From: Tetrahymena elliotti 4EA
Taxonomy: Eukaryota; Ciliophora; Oligohymenophorea; Hymenostomatida; Tetrahymenidae
Assembly (NCBI GenBank): GCA_000231825.2
Contig: JH720369.1
Span: 225,211-289,210 of the forward strand
Reading direction: 5' to 3'
DNA length: 64,000 nt
Position 1 is the first letter of the stretch; every line of letters begins with the position of its first letter. Under the pieces are notes generated by a model, which was not told the DNA's origin, made no database searches, and was given only the letters and a program-made list of their open reading frames with translations. Made by a program: the position numbers and the translations under genes. Below, piece after piece: positions 43,010-56,500 of this stretch.

Positions 43010-44866
43010 ATGTTTAAATAAAAAGATCAACAAATAATATTGATTGATGTTTAATAGAAGTCTATTCAAACTACTAACTCTTTGATTGATGTTATCAAAA
43101 ATAGTGATTGGCAAAAGATAACTCCAATAAAAACATTTTTCAACAAAAAGCTAAACCAATTTCTTTAACAAGAAGGAGATCATGTTGGATTTGTTATTCT
43201 CTCACTAGATTAAATTATTTCTGATGTAAATTATTCTTTAAAATAATTTATTAACAAAACCATTGTCAAAGTTAATTTATTTTAGCAGTGCAGATCTTTT
43301 AAAGTTTAGAAGGGCATTAAAGCTGTACTAAAATGAAATCATGACTTGCTTAAGCTAATATCTTAGAGAAAACTTTACTATTGCTGAAAGTTATAACTTT
43401 GAAACAATTAAATACCCTTTTCATAAAAATAATACTAGGGAAGCTCAATAATTGTTAAACATTTTTGATAGTTTTTTGAAGCAAAATAAAAATATTCCAC
43501 AAGTAAAAAAATTGAAAAGAAATATAATATCTTCTTAACTTTTTGTTTATTTATCTATTTATTTATTTATTTATTTATTTATTCATACTTATTAAATACC
43601 TAGTTTGAGAGTGTTTTCATTAAAAGAAGATTTTAAGATTCACCAACATTTGAAATATCTCTTCTGTCAGAAAGAATACTTTACATAGAAAAATTATATT
43701 GCTAAAATTGGAATAATGGAAGTCAAATAAACTAAACATTCTACAAAAAAAACATAATTGCGTTAAATTTCAAAGGATCAGAATTTTTGAATACAACTCA
43801 TAACATATCAGAAGAGTATTTTTTGGGTTAAATGGAGCTTTTAGAAAGCATTTAAAATTAGTTGATTTATCTTTAATAAAATTTAAATTTAGATATGATA
43901 ATATCTTCAAATCACCCATCAGATCAGCTTCTTCATATCTTTAAGAAAATAAAATTAGATTTTATGGTACTCATTTTTTTTTTAATTTATAAAAATAATT
44001 TCTTAGACTTAATTATTTTGATACAATTTTAACATTTTCATCTTTTTTTGATTTCAAAATATTGGTTTGTTAATAAAAGTGTAACATAATTGCTGTGGCT
44101 ATTAATTAGATCTGAATAATGATTCATAATAATTAAAAATTTGGCGCAATTAATCAAATTATTACTATTTCTTCAATGCTAATAGATTAATTTTAAGCAA
44201 TAAAAAATAAATGGATAATAAGGATTCTCTTTTAAAATATATAAAAAAAGGTAGTAGATAAGTAAGACTTGAAAAATATGATCAACTAAGCAGGGTTGAA
44301 GTTGTACAAGATATAATAACTAGGAGAGATTAATAAACTAGATGAGATTTTTTGTATGATTGCATATCTTACATAAGAGAATTAAGAATTATCATATTAT
44401 CTTAGAATAAAAGATAAAAATCACTACTCTCTTTGTTTTGAATACCACAGCATTTAGAATAAATTTTATTTAGAAGCTCTTTCAAAGAGAATACTGAACT
44501 ATTGCAGATAATATTAAGATAATAATTATCAGTCTCTCCTGGTTTAAGAGCATAAAGGTTATCTCTATTAAAATGAGGCACTGATTAAATAGGTTACAGA
44601 AAATTTAGTTAGCAAAAACATAACCCTCATAAATGAATCAGATTTCTTTTATGTTTAGAAAATTTTATTTTACATTGTAAAAATAATAAATAACAAAAAT
44701 ATATTTCCTTAAAATTGCTCAGTAAGTCTTGGCCTAATGTAAAATTCTTAATTATAAACTGCCCTTACTTTTAATTAAATTTGATTTTTATCAAAATAGT
44801 TTACATTCTTTTGAAGAGATTATTGATAACCTTAAAATATTACTCGGAGTTGACATTATTATTTGA
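43010..44866 (+). CDS. Hypothetical protein, faint chaperonin (CCT/BBS)-like pattern
   Basis: Five exons proposed: 43010-43225, 43286-43502, 43604-43966, 44251-44676 and 44723-44866. Exons 2-5 join cleanly: KIKLDFM joins VVDKQDLKNMINQAG across the 284-bp intron, and the last 46-bp intron is phase 0. Exon 1 ends in phase 0 at a good GTAAAT donor. Exon 2 is only sensible one frame over (SADLLKFRRALKLYQNEIM), leaving a one-base conflict; a missed microexon, an assembly error or real decay could explain it. An ATG at 42977 is also in frame with exon 1. The block LDMIISSNHPSDQLLHIF followed by KIKLDFMVVDKQDLKNMI is reminiscent of the chaperonin apical-domain pattern (lone V-D-hydrophobic block, then 'dler...tG'), but this is weak. 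Intron 3 holds a TTTA microsatellite. Function is not assigned. Confidence 0.6.
43543..43587. repeat. (TTTA)n microsatellite
   Basis: About ten near-perfect TTTA/ATTT units, with one TCTA interruption, inside the third proposed gap of the gene (intron 43503-43603). Confidence 0.9.
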
Positions 44867-45407
44867 TTTTCTAGTAGTGCAAGATAATAATGCATAATTC
44901 ATAAATACTTATGATGAAATTATTCTTTATATCTTGAAAAAATATGTCTTTATATCATAAATTTATTTAGGAGTATTAATTTTTAAATCAAAGTTAATGT
45001 GCTAATTTATTGTATTTTGCGTTCATGTCTGAATTTTGCTAACTAAGATGAATAAAATAGCAGTACTTGTTAAAATTACCTTACTACTCTCTTTTAATTT
45101 GACGTTAAGATGATTTTTTTTCAATATTGCTATTTTATATCCACAAATAAGATTAAATCTATTCCTTTTAGTCTAGTGAATATCCAAAATCCAATTAAAA
45201 AGCCTGAAGTTTTTTATCAATTAATTTTCTGTATTTTTTCACTGAAGCAAATTTTTCTAAGTAAAGCAAAAGAAAGTTTAAAGCAAAAAAGAAAGAAACA
45301 AATAAATAAATACATTAAAGTTTCATATTTTTTGATAAGAAGTTAAAGTAAAAGTAATCAGTAGCTGATTGTTTCATCATAAAATAGAAATTTAAATATA
45401 AATTTGA
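44867..45407. other. Intergenic, no supported gene
   Basis: A+T-rich spacer. A 78-codon open frame at 45110-45346 lacks coding character and is not annotated. The rest shows no motif. Confidence 0.5.
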
Positions 45408-48400
45408 ATGTTTTCATTAGCTCATAATATTGTTAAAGCTAAACAAGGCTTTTTTCATGTTAAACATAGAAATGATGAATTTGATGATGATGATGATTAA
45501 GATATAAATAATCCTAGAACCTTTGAAAAGATGGCAAAGGATGAAAAAAACAATAAAAATATTACTGAAGATAAATATTTCTTTAATAAATTGAATGATA
45601 TCTTTTAAAAGTTTCTTGGACCTACTCTCAGAAGATAATACAATTACTTTTTGTGTGAAAAATTTGTAGAAGAAAGTATACTTAAAAGTCTTGATAGTAT
45701 TGATTAGGAGGAGTTATCAGATGTAATTTTTGTTTAAAATCATTTAAATAAATTTATTGTTATTGTCAGTCACATAACATTTTCATATAAAATGTTATAA
45801 TAATGATGATTTGTTTATGAAATGTTTATTATATTTTAAATATAAAGTATGCCATTAAGATACTACGTAAAGATATTGATAAACGTCTTTTTGAAGAGAT
45901 TCTTATTTTACAGAAAATAACAGAAAATGTAGAAGCATTTAAACATATTAGGGCAATAAAAGGAAGAGAAGTTCTTTTTACTTGTCTGAAAAATCTAAGA
46001 TATAAATATGGGAAAATGGGGTCATTTTTATAAAGATAAGATGAGCCTGTAAGGAGTTTATTTATAGTTATCAAAGGGCTTGTATAGGTAAAGACAGTAA
46101 CAAACAAAGAAAGCAATACTCCAAGGAATAATTTGGGTGTTAGTGGTTTCTCAAATCAATAAAAATAATTTCAAAATAGGGAATAATATGCTAAAGCAAA
46201 TAATTATCTATAAAAACATAAACTATAACGTAAATAAAGTAAATTATAAAAGAAGTTTAGTTTTTAAGAAAGCTTGGAGGAATTAAACTCACAAGGTAAG
46301 ATTAAATGTGTTTACCTAAACAAAGGTTAAAGCTATGGAGATAAATACATACTAGCTTAAGATGATACCTTAGCTGAAAACCAAGCATACCTATTTGATA
46401 ATTGTCATCTTGCCTATCTAGACATTATGAAATTCAAAACCATTTTAGGTAATTCATTTATTATTTTTTAACAAATATTTTTAAGCAACAAAGATTATGC
46501 TTATTCAATCATGTTTTAATTAAGCTAAATTAATTTAAGAATTAATATAAAATAAATAAACTAATAGATGAGAGAGTATTACTAAAGTTACAAAAAGAAA
46601 TTGCAGAGTTCAGCGAAATGAATCTCATAAACTAACTTGATCATAAATTTGTATCTGCTTTATATATTAGAACAAAGATGATAACTTTAAAGAGAAAAAA
46701 TCTTTTGACAATTGAGAATGAAAATGCAGATTATGTATATTTTATCAAAGAAGGAGAAGTTAAACTCACTAAAAAGCTAATATACGATTAAACTAAAAAT
46801 CCTAAGAAAGATGAAAAAATAGAGCCATAACATAATTCAAATTTAATCTAAGGAACATATCAAATTCCTCACTAGAAAATCTAGAATTTTGAATTAGCTA
46901 TCTTGGTCAAAGGACAGTTTATAGGATTAGAAGAATTCTTCAGAGACTAACCATATTAATCTTCTAGCTTTATCTATTCTACAGAAGCCACTCTTTACTA
47001 AATACATCGTTATGTAATTATTTAATCTAATATTTTTAACTTATTTACATCTTATTTTTAATGTTATTTTTAGGAGCTTTAATAGTTGCTTTCAATACAT
47101 AAGCCAGTAAGAGATTAAATAATGGAATATTTTGAATAGTAGTAAGAGAAGATAGATCATAGATAAGAAAGAGTTTCTAATTATAATTAATACACTGGAA
47201 AAATAGACACTAAAACAAAAAAGCTTGAGGAGTAATTAGAAAAACTTTAATCAGTAAAATCGGATGATGAAATTAAAAAAAATATATTAGAGGGATAAGA
47301 AATGATAATAAAATCAAGTATTTCAATTAATATCAAACCTTAAAATACAAAAACTAATCTTGAGTTTATTAAGTCATCAATTCAACAAAAAGACCCAAAG
47401 TATATGAATAAAAAGAAAAAGAAATAAGAAATATTTATGGGTTGCTAGTTTAGTGAACAATAGCTTGAAAATTTACAAAGAAATGTCTTTGCTTCTTCTA
47501 AAAATTCAAGCAGATTAGCTTCTTAAAATTTTGATTCTCCAACTAAGTTAAATCCTTCATAGAATAAATTAGATTTAATGTCTAAGTCTACTACTAATTT
47601 AATGTAGACTCTTCATGTACCAGTCTACAGTCCTAATAAGTAAAAAAGTCTACAAAAATTAGATCAAAAAAACGCTTTGCTTGAAATAAGTGAAGCAAAT
47701 CTTCATAAAATAAAAGAAAAATATCCATCAACATTCACACATATTACGCATATTGATAATGATTAAGATAGCACTGATCATTTTAGATATAGCACTAATC
47801 TCACAGAAAGAGATTCAACCTAACCTCTTTAAAGTAAGAGTGTAAAAAATCTTTAGATCAATAGGAAACATAAATTGAAATTAGATCCTATTATCATAAG
47901 CTAGTCTACTCAAGTAAGTTAACATGAAGAAAAGAAAAATGTAGAAGAACATTTAAATAATTCAATCTAATAAAATGAATTAAGATCTCCTACATCTATT
48001 TTAGAAATGAATTCTGACCTGAAAAAAAGACTAAATATAAAATTAAAATTGCAAGCTCAAACTGAAAGAATAGGTCTAGATAATTACTAACAAGACAGCA
48101 GCAGATACAAATCATATTTTAATGAATCTACAATAAATACAAAACAAAATATGAATTCTATTGATGCATTCTAAATTAAGAGTTTTACATAAATTTTGAA
48201 CTACAATCAAACAAACACTCCCTTCCTTGAAAACTTGAACTTGAACAATTAAATCTAGCAAGATACTCAAATTAATAACAGTCAATAATTTAACAAAAAC
48301 TTTGTGATATCACGTAAAAACTCACAAGAAATGTTAGAACTCTATGCAAGTCCTCCAAAGACTACTAGATCTAAAATAAATTTTAATAGAATCCACTCTA

Positions 48401-48645
48401 GACTAGAATTAGGTAGTACTCAAAACTTCAACGAGAAAGATTTCACTCTTGAAAAAAGAAGTCATTCAACAAAAAATCAATTTTTACCTTTAAAATATAG
48501 AGTTAAAGATATAGTAGAATCAAAGGATAGCTACTAGACTATGTACAAAGATAATGTAAAAAGAACTAAATTATACTAACAAACTAAGAATTACTTTAAA
48601 TCATAAAACCCTAATATAAATAGCCAAACAGTATTTAATCAATGA
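45408..48645 (+). CDS. Tandem cyclic-nucleotide-binding-domain protein
   Basis: Four exons (45408-45722, 45848-46448, 46568-47013, 47074-48645) join in phase to 977 residues. Exon 2 holds a divergent CNB domain: YKYGKMGSFLQRQDEPVRSL, then FIVIKGLVQVKT, then after a long basic insertion AENQAYLFDNCHLAYLDIMK. Exon 3 starts a second one: YIRTKMITLKRKNLLTIENE, DYVYFIKEGEVKLTKKL, and later GQFIGLEEFF and STEATLYQIHRY. The phosphate-binding cassette (consensus FGE.AL...R..) is not clearly conserved, so cAMP/cGMP binding is doubtful. The C-terminal ~520 residues (exon 4) are Ser/Asn/Gln/Lys-rich and probably disordered. Such free-standing CNB proteins with long tails are abundant in ciliates; role in signalling or at axonemes is inference. 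No kinase or channel domain is attached. Confidence 0.85.
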
Positions 48646-49252
48646 AATAAACTAACTAACTAAAACTTAAAATTTTCAACATTTATTACCTTAATATTTT
48701 TGTTAGCTATCACTTTTTTTTTGAAAATAAATGATCTGTTATAAATAAAATATAACTCTCTATATTAACCAAATTTTTCAACTCACAAAACATCCAACAC
48801 ATACAGATATATTATATTTTACTCAAATTCATCATATTAATTATGCTGAAACAAAAATCACTCAATTGTATTGAGCATGATAAATATTTGATTAATTAAT
48901 TGATAATAATTGAAAATTTTCTATAAATTAAATTAATACAGCCAATTATTTTTATAATTTATTTTTATGTGTTTGTTTAATTTGTAAATTCTGATATAAT
49001 ATTTTTCTATTATTAACAAAATTTAATTCTTTATCACCAAAAGTTATTTATTTTTAGGAGTAAAATTAGTTAATAGTTTTTAGAATAGCTTAACTAATAA
49101 TAAAAAATTTCCTCTTTATAAATTAAATTACTTTATTTCAGACCAAAAAAATGCTAAATTAGTAGCAAAAAAAAAACTCAAATAGTAATTAGACTTTTAG
49201 TCATTTAGCATTCTACTGCTTCAAGTAAAAAATAAGCTAAAAGTTTATATTT
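48646..49252. other. Intergenic, nothing recognised
   Basis: About 600 bases of A+T-rich spacer between the CNB gene and the TPR remnant; no feature recognised. Confidence 0.5.
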
Positions 49253-49919
49253 ATGAACTATAATAATTTTAGAGCTATGATATTTAAATCTTACATTTAG
49301 TCACCTCACAAAGGTTATGAAAAAGCTTTAGAATTATGTTAATAAGCTAATTAAATTAATAGAAACTATTTACAAGCTTAAGACTAGCTTGGATACATTT
49401 ATTTTTGTTTATCAGAATATGATAAATCTATTTAATAAATATAAATATATCATGAAAATTAATCCTATTTACACCCATATTTATAACAGGCTTGAGAAAG
49501 TTTGTTACTCTTAATAAATTTTCTAAATAGGTGAGTAATATTGCTTCAAATTAAAAAGACAAATATTTTTATCATGTTTATCACAGTCTAGGAAGTCTTT
49601 ATTTAGATTTAAAAAACCTTAATTAAGTAGAAAATTACCGTAAAAAGGAATAGAGATCAACCCCAATTACTCTAACTTCTATTTTGAGATTGGCAGATAT
49701 ATCTCAAAAGAAAAATTTTTAATAAACAGAACTATATTTCTAGCAAGCTCTAAAGCCAGATCATACAAAGGATTAATTTTATATAAACATAGGAAAATTT
49801 ACTGAAAATAAAAAATGATAATATAGATTGAATAACCTTATTAAAGTGCCTTAAATCAATCCTTAAAACAAAAAGGAAAATGCATAATAAAATGAATAAA
49901 TCACACCTGTTCTATTTTT
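49253..49919 (+). pseudogene. Decayed TPR-repeat gene
   Basis: TPR-like blocks appear in order but in three different frames. The first frame starts at ATG 49253: GYEKALELCQQANQINRNYL, then LGYIYFCLSEYDKSIQQI, ending at TGA 49493-49495. A block follows in a shifted frame: NIASNQKDKYFYHVYHSLGS, then LYLDLKNLNQVENY (from about 49537). Then EIEINPNYSNFYFEIGRYIS comes in a third frame (about 49650), and finally FQQTELYFQQALKPDHTK (about 49725) back in another. Together they resemble 3-4 consecutive 34-residue tetratricopeptide units of the kind common in Tetrahymena TPR families. The frame changes lie in homopolymer A/T runs and no GT...AG introns explain them. I call it a pseudogene or fragment; assembly errors in homopolymers are an alternative. 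Confidence 0.6.
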
Positions 49920-50545
49920 TGATTTTTTGATTTATTTAATCAGTCAAATCAAGTCAATGAGAAAATAAGTTATTATTAAAAATTTGTAGACAATATTTAA
50001 GTTCTAGTTATTTAAATAAAATTAGAATAAAGCATTCTAGCTTTTAATTTTAAATACTTGCTCTATTTTTTAATATTTCTTACTTCTTTTTTGACATTTT
50101 TGATCATCCTAATATTTTTGAGAATTTAAAATATTAAAAAATTTAAAAGTTATCATTTGAGAAATCTTGTTTGCAAATTTTTTTAAAGTTTCTTGTGAGT
50201 GAGTGAGTGATTATAAATAAATCTTTAGTATGAATTTCTTTTTTAACATTTTAAATTGCGAATCAGAAATGATTGAGTGAGTGAATAATTAACATGAATT
50301 TTAAAAGTGAAGGAAGTATTTTAGGCAGAATTATCTTACTTATTTTTTTATCGTGTTCAAGAAAAAAAAAATATTGAAATAATACAAGAAGGATTTTGTA
50401 ATTAAATGTCTCACTTTAATATTTTCATAATTTTTTATTTGTTAATAAATATGCATTATTTTAAGGTGAATTTAGTATTTGTTCACTAGCTTACTTATCT
50501 ATTAATAAATCATACATAATAAATAGCAAATAGATTTTAATACTA
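49920..50545. other. Intergenic with short TGAG repeats
   Basis: A+T-rich spacer upstream of the myosin gene. It contains a (GTGA)n-type run near 50194-50212 and a shorter one near 50270-50283. No gene was seen. Confidence 0.5.
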
Positions 50546-53500
50546 ATGAGTATAGATTCACAATAAATAGAAAGAGTTAAGACATCATGGATGTTAAATG
50601 GAGTTTAATGCTGGGCTAAAGTAGCACCAGAAGAAAACTCTGAACTTATGTTTCGTAGGGGTATTATTACAGGATTAGATAATAAGCGTGAACATGCATT
50701 TTTGAAATATGAATTTCATTTAATCTAAATCGAATAGCAAAAAGAAAAAGGTCCAGAAAAAGTACATGTTAGAGATTTAATAGAATGCAATTAAAATGCC
50801 AATAATGAAAAATATAAAGAAGGTTTTCCTGATATGGTATCTATGAATGTATTAAATGAAGCAGAAATATTGAATAATGTCTGGTTAAGATACTCAAAAG
50901 ATCTCATCTTTTCATATATAGGGCCAACATTAATAGTAATGAATCCCTACAAGAATATATAAAAGCTTTTTAATGAAGAAGTTTTGTAGGAATTTTAAAA
51001 GCCAGCAATAAATAGCAATTTTGATATTAAATAACACTAGCCACATGTTTATGCTGTAACTACCTTAGCTTATTAGCAGTTATTTATGAATTAAAAGAGC
51101 CAAGCAATAGTTATTAGTGGAGAATCTGGTGCAGGAAAGACTGAAAATGCAAAATATTGTATGACTTTTTTGACTTCTTTAAGCAATGAAACAAGTAAAT
51201 AGCAAAGGCCAAAAAAGAAAACATAAGTAGGAAACCAATTAAATAGATTTTCTACAATGAGATATTCAACTCTTGCAAATAATACTAATGACAGTTAATG
51301 CCATGACGAATATATGCTTTAAATTAAGGAAACATCAATAGAAGAGCGTATTCTTAGATGCAACCCAATTTTAGAAGCTTTTGGTAATGCAAAAACTGTA
51401 AGAAATGATAATTCAAGTAGATTTGGTAAATATGTTCGCATATGGATTGGAAAAAATGACAAAAGGATCAAAGGAGCATCCATAACTAATTACCTATTAG
51501 AAAAAAGCAGAGTAACCCTGCTCTCATAAGGAGAAAGAAACTACCACATATTCTATCATTTATTGTTAGGTAATAAATTTGTTAAAAGATCAGTGAATTG
51601 CTCTTTATTTATTGAACTTTTTTAATAATCTAATCAATATAAAATAAATATTTATAGATTACTTAATATTTAGATTTTTAATGAAATTAGATATACTTCA
51701 TTTCAAAAGAATTTATCAAACTTTTTTCGAATTAGCCTAAAGTTGATTTTGATCAATCATTTTTAATGTAACAAATTAAAGTAGTTTGAATTTATTCTAC
51801 ATACACAGGTTATCAAATAAATACAACAAAATTCGATTTTCTCCATAAGCAATTATCAAATAAATACAACAAAATTTTATTTTCTCCACTCAAATAAATC
51901 TTCCTTCATCTTTATATTATTTTTTCTAATATTATATTTTTACGATACGAAAGATTGCTTCATTTAATTTTCATCAAAATTTCTTTTATTTTTTTCTTTT
52001 TCCAAAAAGAGTTAAAATTATATTTTAGATAAACTTCTTTTAAGAAGACTTCTTTTTTATTTCAATCAAATTTATTGAATTTTTTTCTACTTTTTACATG
52101 AAATCTGCATTCCGAAATAATTACTTTAATAAACGATCAAAAACAATTAATTTTTAAAAATATTTTTTTTAAAAAATACCATAATAGGACTTGATGCTTC
52201 TTAACTTAAAAATTACAAACTATTGGAAAATGGTAGTAATAAAGTGGATTTAAAAAGATTTAATTATTTAAATCAATCAAATGTATATGAATTAAGCAGT
52301 TTACCAAATGACAAAGAGATGATGAATGAAATTGTTGAGTCTTTTGAGAAAATGGAAATTGATTCATATTAATAAACTGCTATTTATAAAGTTTTAGCTG
52401 CTATTCTTTTTATAGGAAATATTGAATTTGATAGCTCAACATACACAGATAATACTCCATGTAGCATCAAAAACAAAGATCTGATTTCTACTATTTCTGA
52501 ACTCTTGGAAATAAGTGAATAGGAAAAAATACTAAAATCAATTATTTTTAAAATACGTCAAGTAGGTAGTTAGGTAACTTTTTTTATTGTAAATAATTCT
52601 TATTGATAAATTCAAATAAATTTAGGTAATGGAAACTCCTGTAAATATTGATGAATGCAAGATAAATAGAGATTCACTAGCTAGAGCTTTGTATGATAAA
52701 ATGTTTACATGGATAGTTTAGTCTTTAAATATGGAAATATTACCACAAAATTACTCCTCCACAGATTGTTTAAGTCTTGGTTTACTAGATATTTTTGGAT
52801 TTGAAAACTTTAAAGTGAACTCATTTGAACAATTATGCATCAATTTCACTAATGAACGCTTACAATAATTATATATTATTTATGTCTTTAAAGCTGAAGA
52901 AGAAGAGTTTAAAAAAGAAGGACTCAAAGTACATAGTTTAGAGCTAACTTATCAAGATAATTAAGTTATTATAGATACTATGGATAAACCACCTAATGGT
53001 ATATTTGATTTACTAGATGAAAGCTGTTCTTTAGGAAATTCAACTGATGAAAAGTTTTACTAAAAAATTGTTTCAACTTATGCTAAAAGTGAACAAATTA
53101 AGGTAGTTTTAACATTATATTCTATACTTATAAAGAATTTTATTTATCTAAAATAATAAAAAGATCCCAAAAATATAAAACATGAAATTCTCAATTATTC
53201 ATACAGCTAAAGAGGTTGAATATACAACTGATGGTTTTAGAAATAAGAATAAAGATGAAATTTCAACTTTTTTGGATGCATGTATCTAATCTTCAAGTAA
53301 TTCTGAAATATGTTCTATTTGGTAGGGAATTGGAGATATTAATATGCAAGATATGGAAGTTTCTGTTAAATCTATGTAGGATATGTAAACTTCTGTTGTA
53401 AGAGCTTCCAAGAAAATTGAAACAAAAGGAAAAACACAAAAATTTTTAGGTGCTAAATTTCGAGCTTAAATGAAAGATCTTATGGGAGAGCTGAATTCAT

Positions 53501-56500
53501 GTGATGTTCATTTTATCAGATGTATTAAACCTAATGAAGATAAACTTAAAGAAAAATTTGTTAGTCAATACGTTCTTTTATAGATCAGGTATCTTGGTAT
53601 TTTGGAAAGTATCAAAGTAAGAAGAGAAGGTTTTCCATGTAGAATGAATTATGAAGAGTTTTACACAAAATATCATGAGCTTGATATATTTAATAGGTAT
53701 TTTATATAAGTTATTTATCATTTATTTATTTTGTATTCAAATTTAGAAAAATACCTTTACAGAGACATTTGGATATGAAGTAAGATATGCCTGGGTTGTG
53801 TAGAGAATTGTTGTTTAGAGTCGTAAAAGATATTAATAAAAAAGAAGTTCTCTTTGGTTAAACTAAGCTGTACTTAAAAGTTTAACCTTCAGCAGAATTG
53901 GATAATAGATTAATTAAATGGTGGGAGTATAAAAATAATTAAGTCAGCAAAATTTAAGGTTAATGGGAGGTTTACAATAATAGAAAAGTGATCAAAGAAA
54001 ATTTAAAAATCATTAAGAAGGCTACTAAAACGTTTGTTAAGCTTTAAGCTATTTTCAAGATGAAAGCCTAAAGATAGGCTTATCTTAAAATGCTACAATA
54101 AAAAAAAGGAATAGAACTACTTTAGAAAATTTAAAAAAAAATGTAATAAGCTAGGCTGAAAGAAGTTCTTAGAACATGGTCTGATAAAATAAAAATTGAA
54201 AAGAAGGGAGCTAAATGGTCAAATGCAGTTTAAAAAGTATGTTAAATTAGTAAGAGAAACACTATTAGAGATATAAAAGAATACTGGCTAAGATGGAAGA
54301 ATTTCATTAAAGCTGAGTAACAAAAAGAAAAAGAAATGAAACTGAAAGAGCAAGAAGCAAAAGTATTAGAATTAGCCAGATTAAAATAAGAATAACCTGT
54401 AGTTGTATAAGAATAATTATCTATCATAAAAGAAGAAGATGAAGAAAAGAAAGATGATGTCATGCCATTAGAGGAAGAAAAACCTCAAGCTACTTAAAAG
54501 AAGTAAATATTTTATTTAGATATTACTTTTTGTATGAATTTAATTATTTTTTTAGAATAAATCCTAATGGACTTGAAATGGAAAGAGAAGATATTAAATC
54601 TGATGAGTTTGTTGCTTAGGGATTGAAAATTTGGCCAAATTTTACAAATTTTACTAAACCTTTTAATTTATAAGATAAATTTTCTATCCCTAATGATATT
54701 TTAGATAATAATGAAAAATACTAAAATCCTAAAGAGCCTGAGCAATAAGAGTAATTAAATTTAGAATATAGTGAAAAATTCTTATAGAAAGTTTAATAAT
54801 CGCCATTCTTAGAATATTGTAATGATCAAGTTAAAAGAGCAAAGAATTTTAATAAGAAATAATAAATTGCAAAAATTATGTCATTTTAGTCAAGTAATCT
54901 TAACGAGTCTCTTCTACAAAAATCAGATTGCTTCAATAACGAAGCAACAAGGATTTTTAGATCTTTGTTAAAAATCTCAGGAAACAGAAATTCTCGTTTT
55001 TCTCCCAGATACCACTCTGATCTTATTTTGAATTTATGTTATGGAAGGTTGGTTAATCATTATTATTTTTAATTTCTTTTTTGAGTTTATTTAATTTTTT
55101 AATTTGAAAAAATAGGAATTCAGAATTAGATCCTAACTGTTATATGATTGGTAAAAAAGTAGAAAATCCTGAAGATTAGAAAGCATAAAAAAACAGAAGA
55201 GAATCTAAAGATAAAGGTAATGAATAGAAAAGAGGAAGTCTTTTATAGAATTACTCATCATAAGTTCAAAGTAAATCATATGGATATAATGTTGAATCTA
55301 ATTTGGATGATGATGAAAGTATGTCTTAAGATAAGAAATTAGAGATTATGTCTGATTAAATTCTTTAAGATAGATTAAATTTTTTGAGGGATGAAGTTTA
55401 CTTCTAAATTTGCAAATAAATTGTTGGGAACAAATCCTAGGAAGCTAAGAGAAACTTATATAAATTTGCAGCTGAAATGTCCAATTTATTTGCGCCTTCT
55501 TAAGCTTCCCTTTATCCTTTAATCAATTTCTTCATGGAATAATCAGTTTAAGATCCAAATGCTTCAAATAAAGAAGATGCTTAATATATTATATCTAAAC
55601 TTTCTGAATTTGCTAGAGGATATGCTGTAATCAAATAAGGAAATCCTAGCTTGATGGTTAAAGAAAAAATTTTAACAGATGAGTTAATATTGAAGGACAA
55701 TGATCCTCTAGAATTAGAACTCTAAAAGAATGATAATTAATAAGTGTTCCTCAACTATTTAAACAAAATTTAACCTAGGTAACTAATTCCTTCATACAAA
55801 GAAGTCTAAAAAATACATAACCGACAATAAATATGTATTAAAATTTATCTATTTGATGGAACTTATATTTGGGTTCCTGCAGAATCATTAGAAACTGTTA
55901 AAAGCATAGTCGAAAAAGCCTGTGCCCAAATCAACATGAAAGAGCGTTATTAATTCTTTAGCTTATATGAAGTTCTTTATGAATAAGGAAAAATAGAAAA
56001 AGAAGCCTTTTTGTTTGATAAAATAAAAATAATGGATGTCTTCAACACTCATTAAATAGCAACTGAATTAAATTAGAAAAAGTATTCTAAAACAATTCAA
56101 TTCAAGATCTATTTAAGAATCAGAGTTTATTATAAACTATTTAAAGAAGATATTGATTCTATCAATATGTTCTACATGTAAAACATATTTGAGGTCAATT
56201 AAGGAAGACTACCTTTAACAGAAAATCAAATGTTATAATTAACTGCTCATAACCTCTATTCTACTCTTTGTAAGCATTCATTCTTAATTTCTAAACATTT
56301 TTTTCTCTCATTAAATTTTTTGAGTTTTATTTTGCTAAGTTTTTTTCTCTCAAATATCATTTAACGTTGAAAAGATTTTATAAAATATTTGATTTTATTA
56401 ATAACATACAGATATTTGATATAAAGTATTTCTCTTATTTTGGTCTTAATTTATTATATTTTTATCAAAAATTTATAATAAATTAATTAGAGAGTTAAAG

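Noticed and set aside
45110..45346. 78-codon plus-strand ORF
   Set aside because: Lys/Ile-rich chance ORF in intergenic DNA; no conserved features, and ciliate Gln codons TAA/TAG are absent, unlike real neighbours.
45829..46116. 95-codon minus-strand ORF
   Set aside because: Antisense of exon 2 of the cyclic-nucleotide-binding protein.
54242..54463. 73-codon minus-strand ORF, Ser/Phe-rich
   Set aside because: Antisense of the Lys/Glu-rich tail of the myosin gene.
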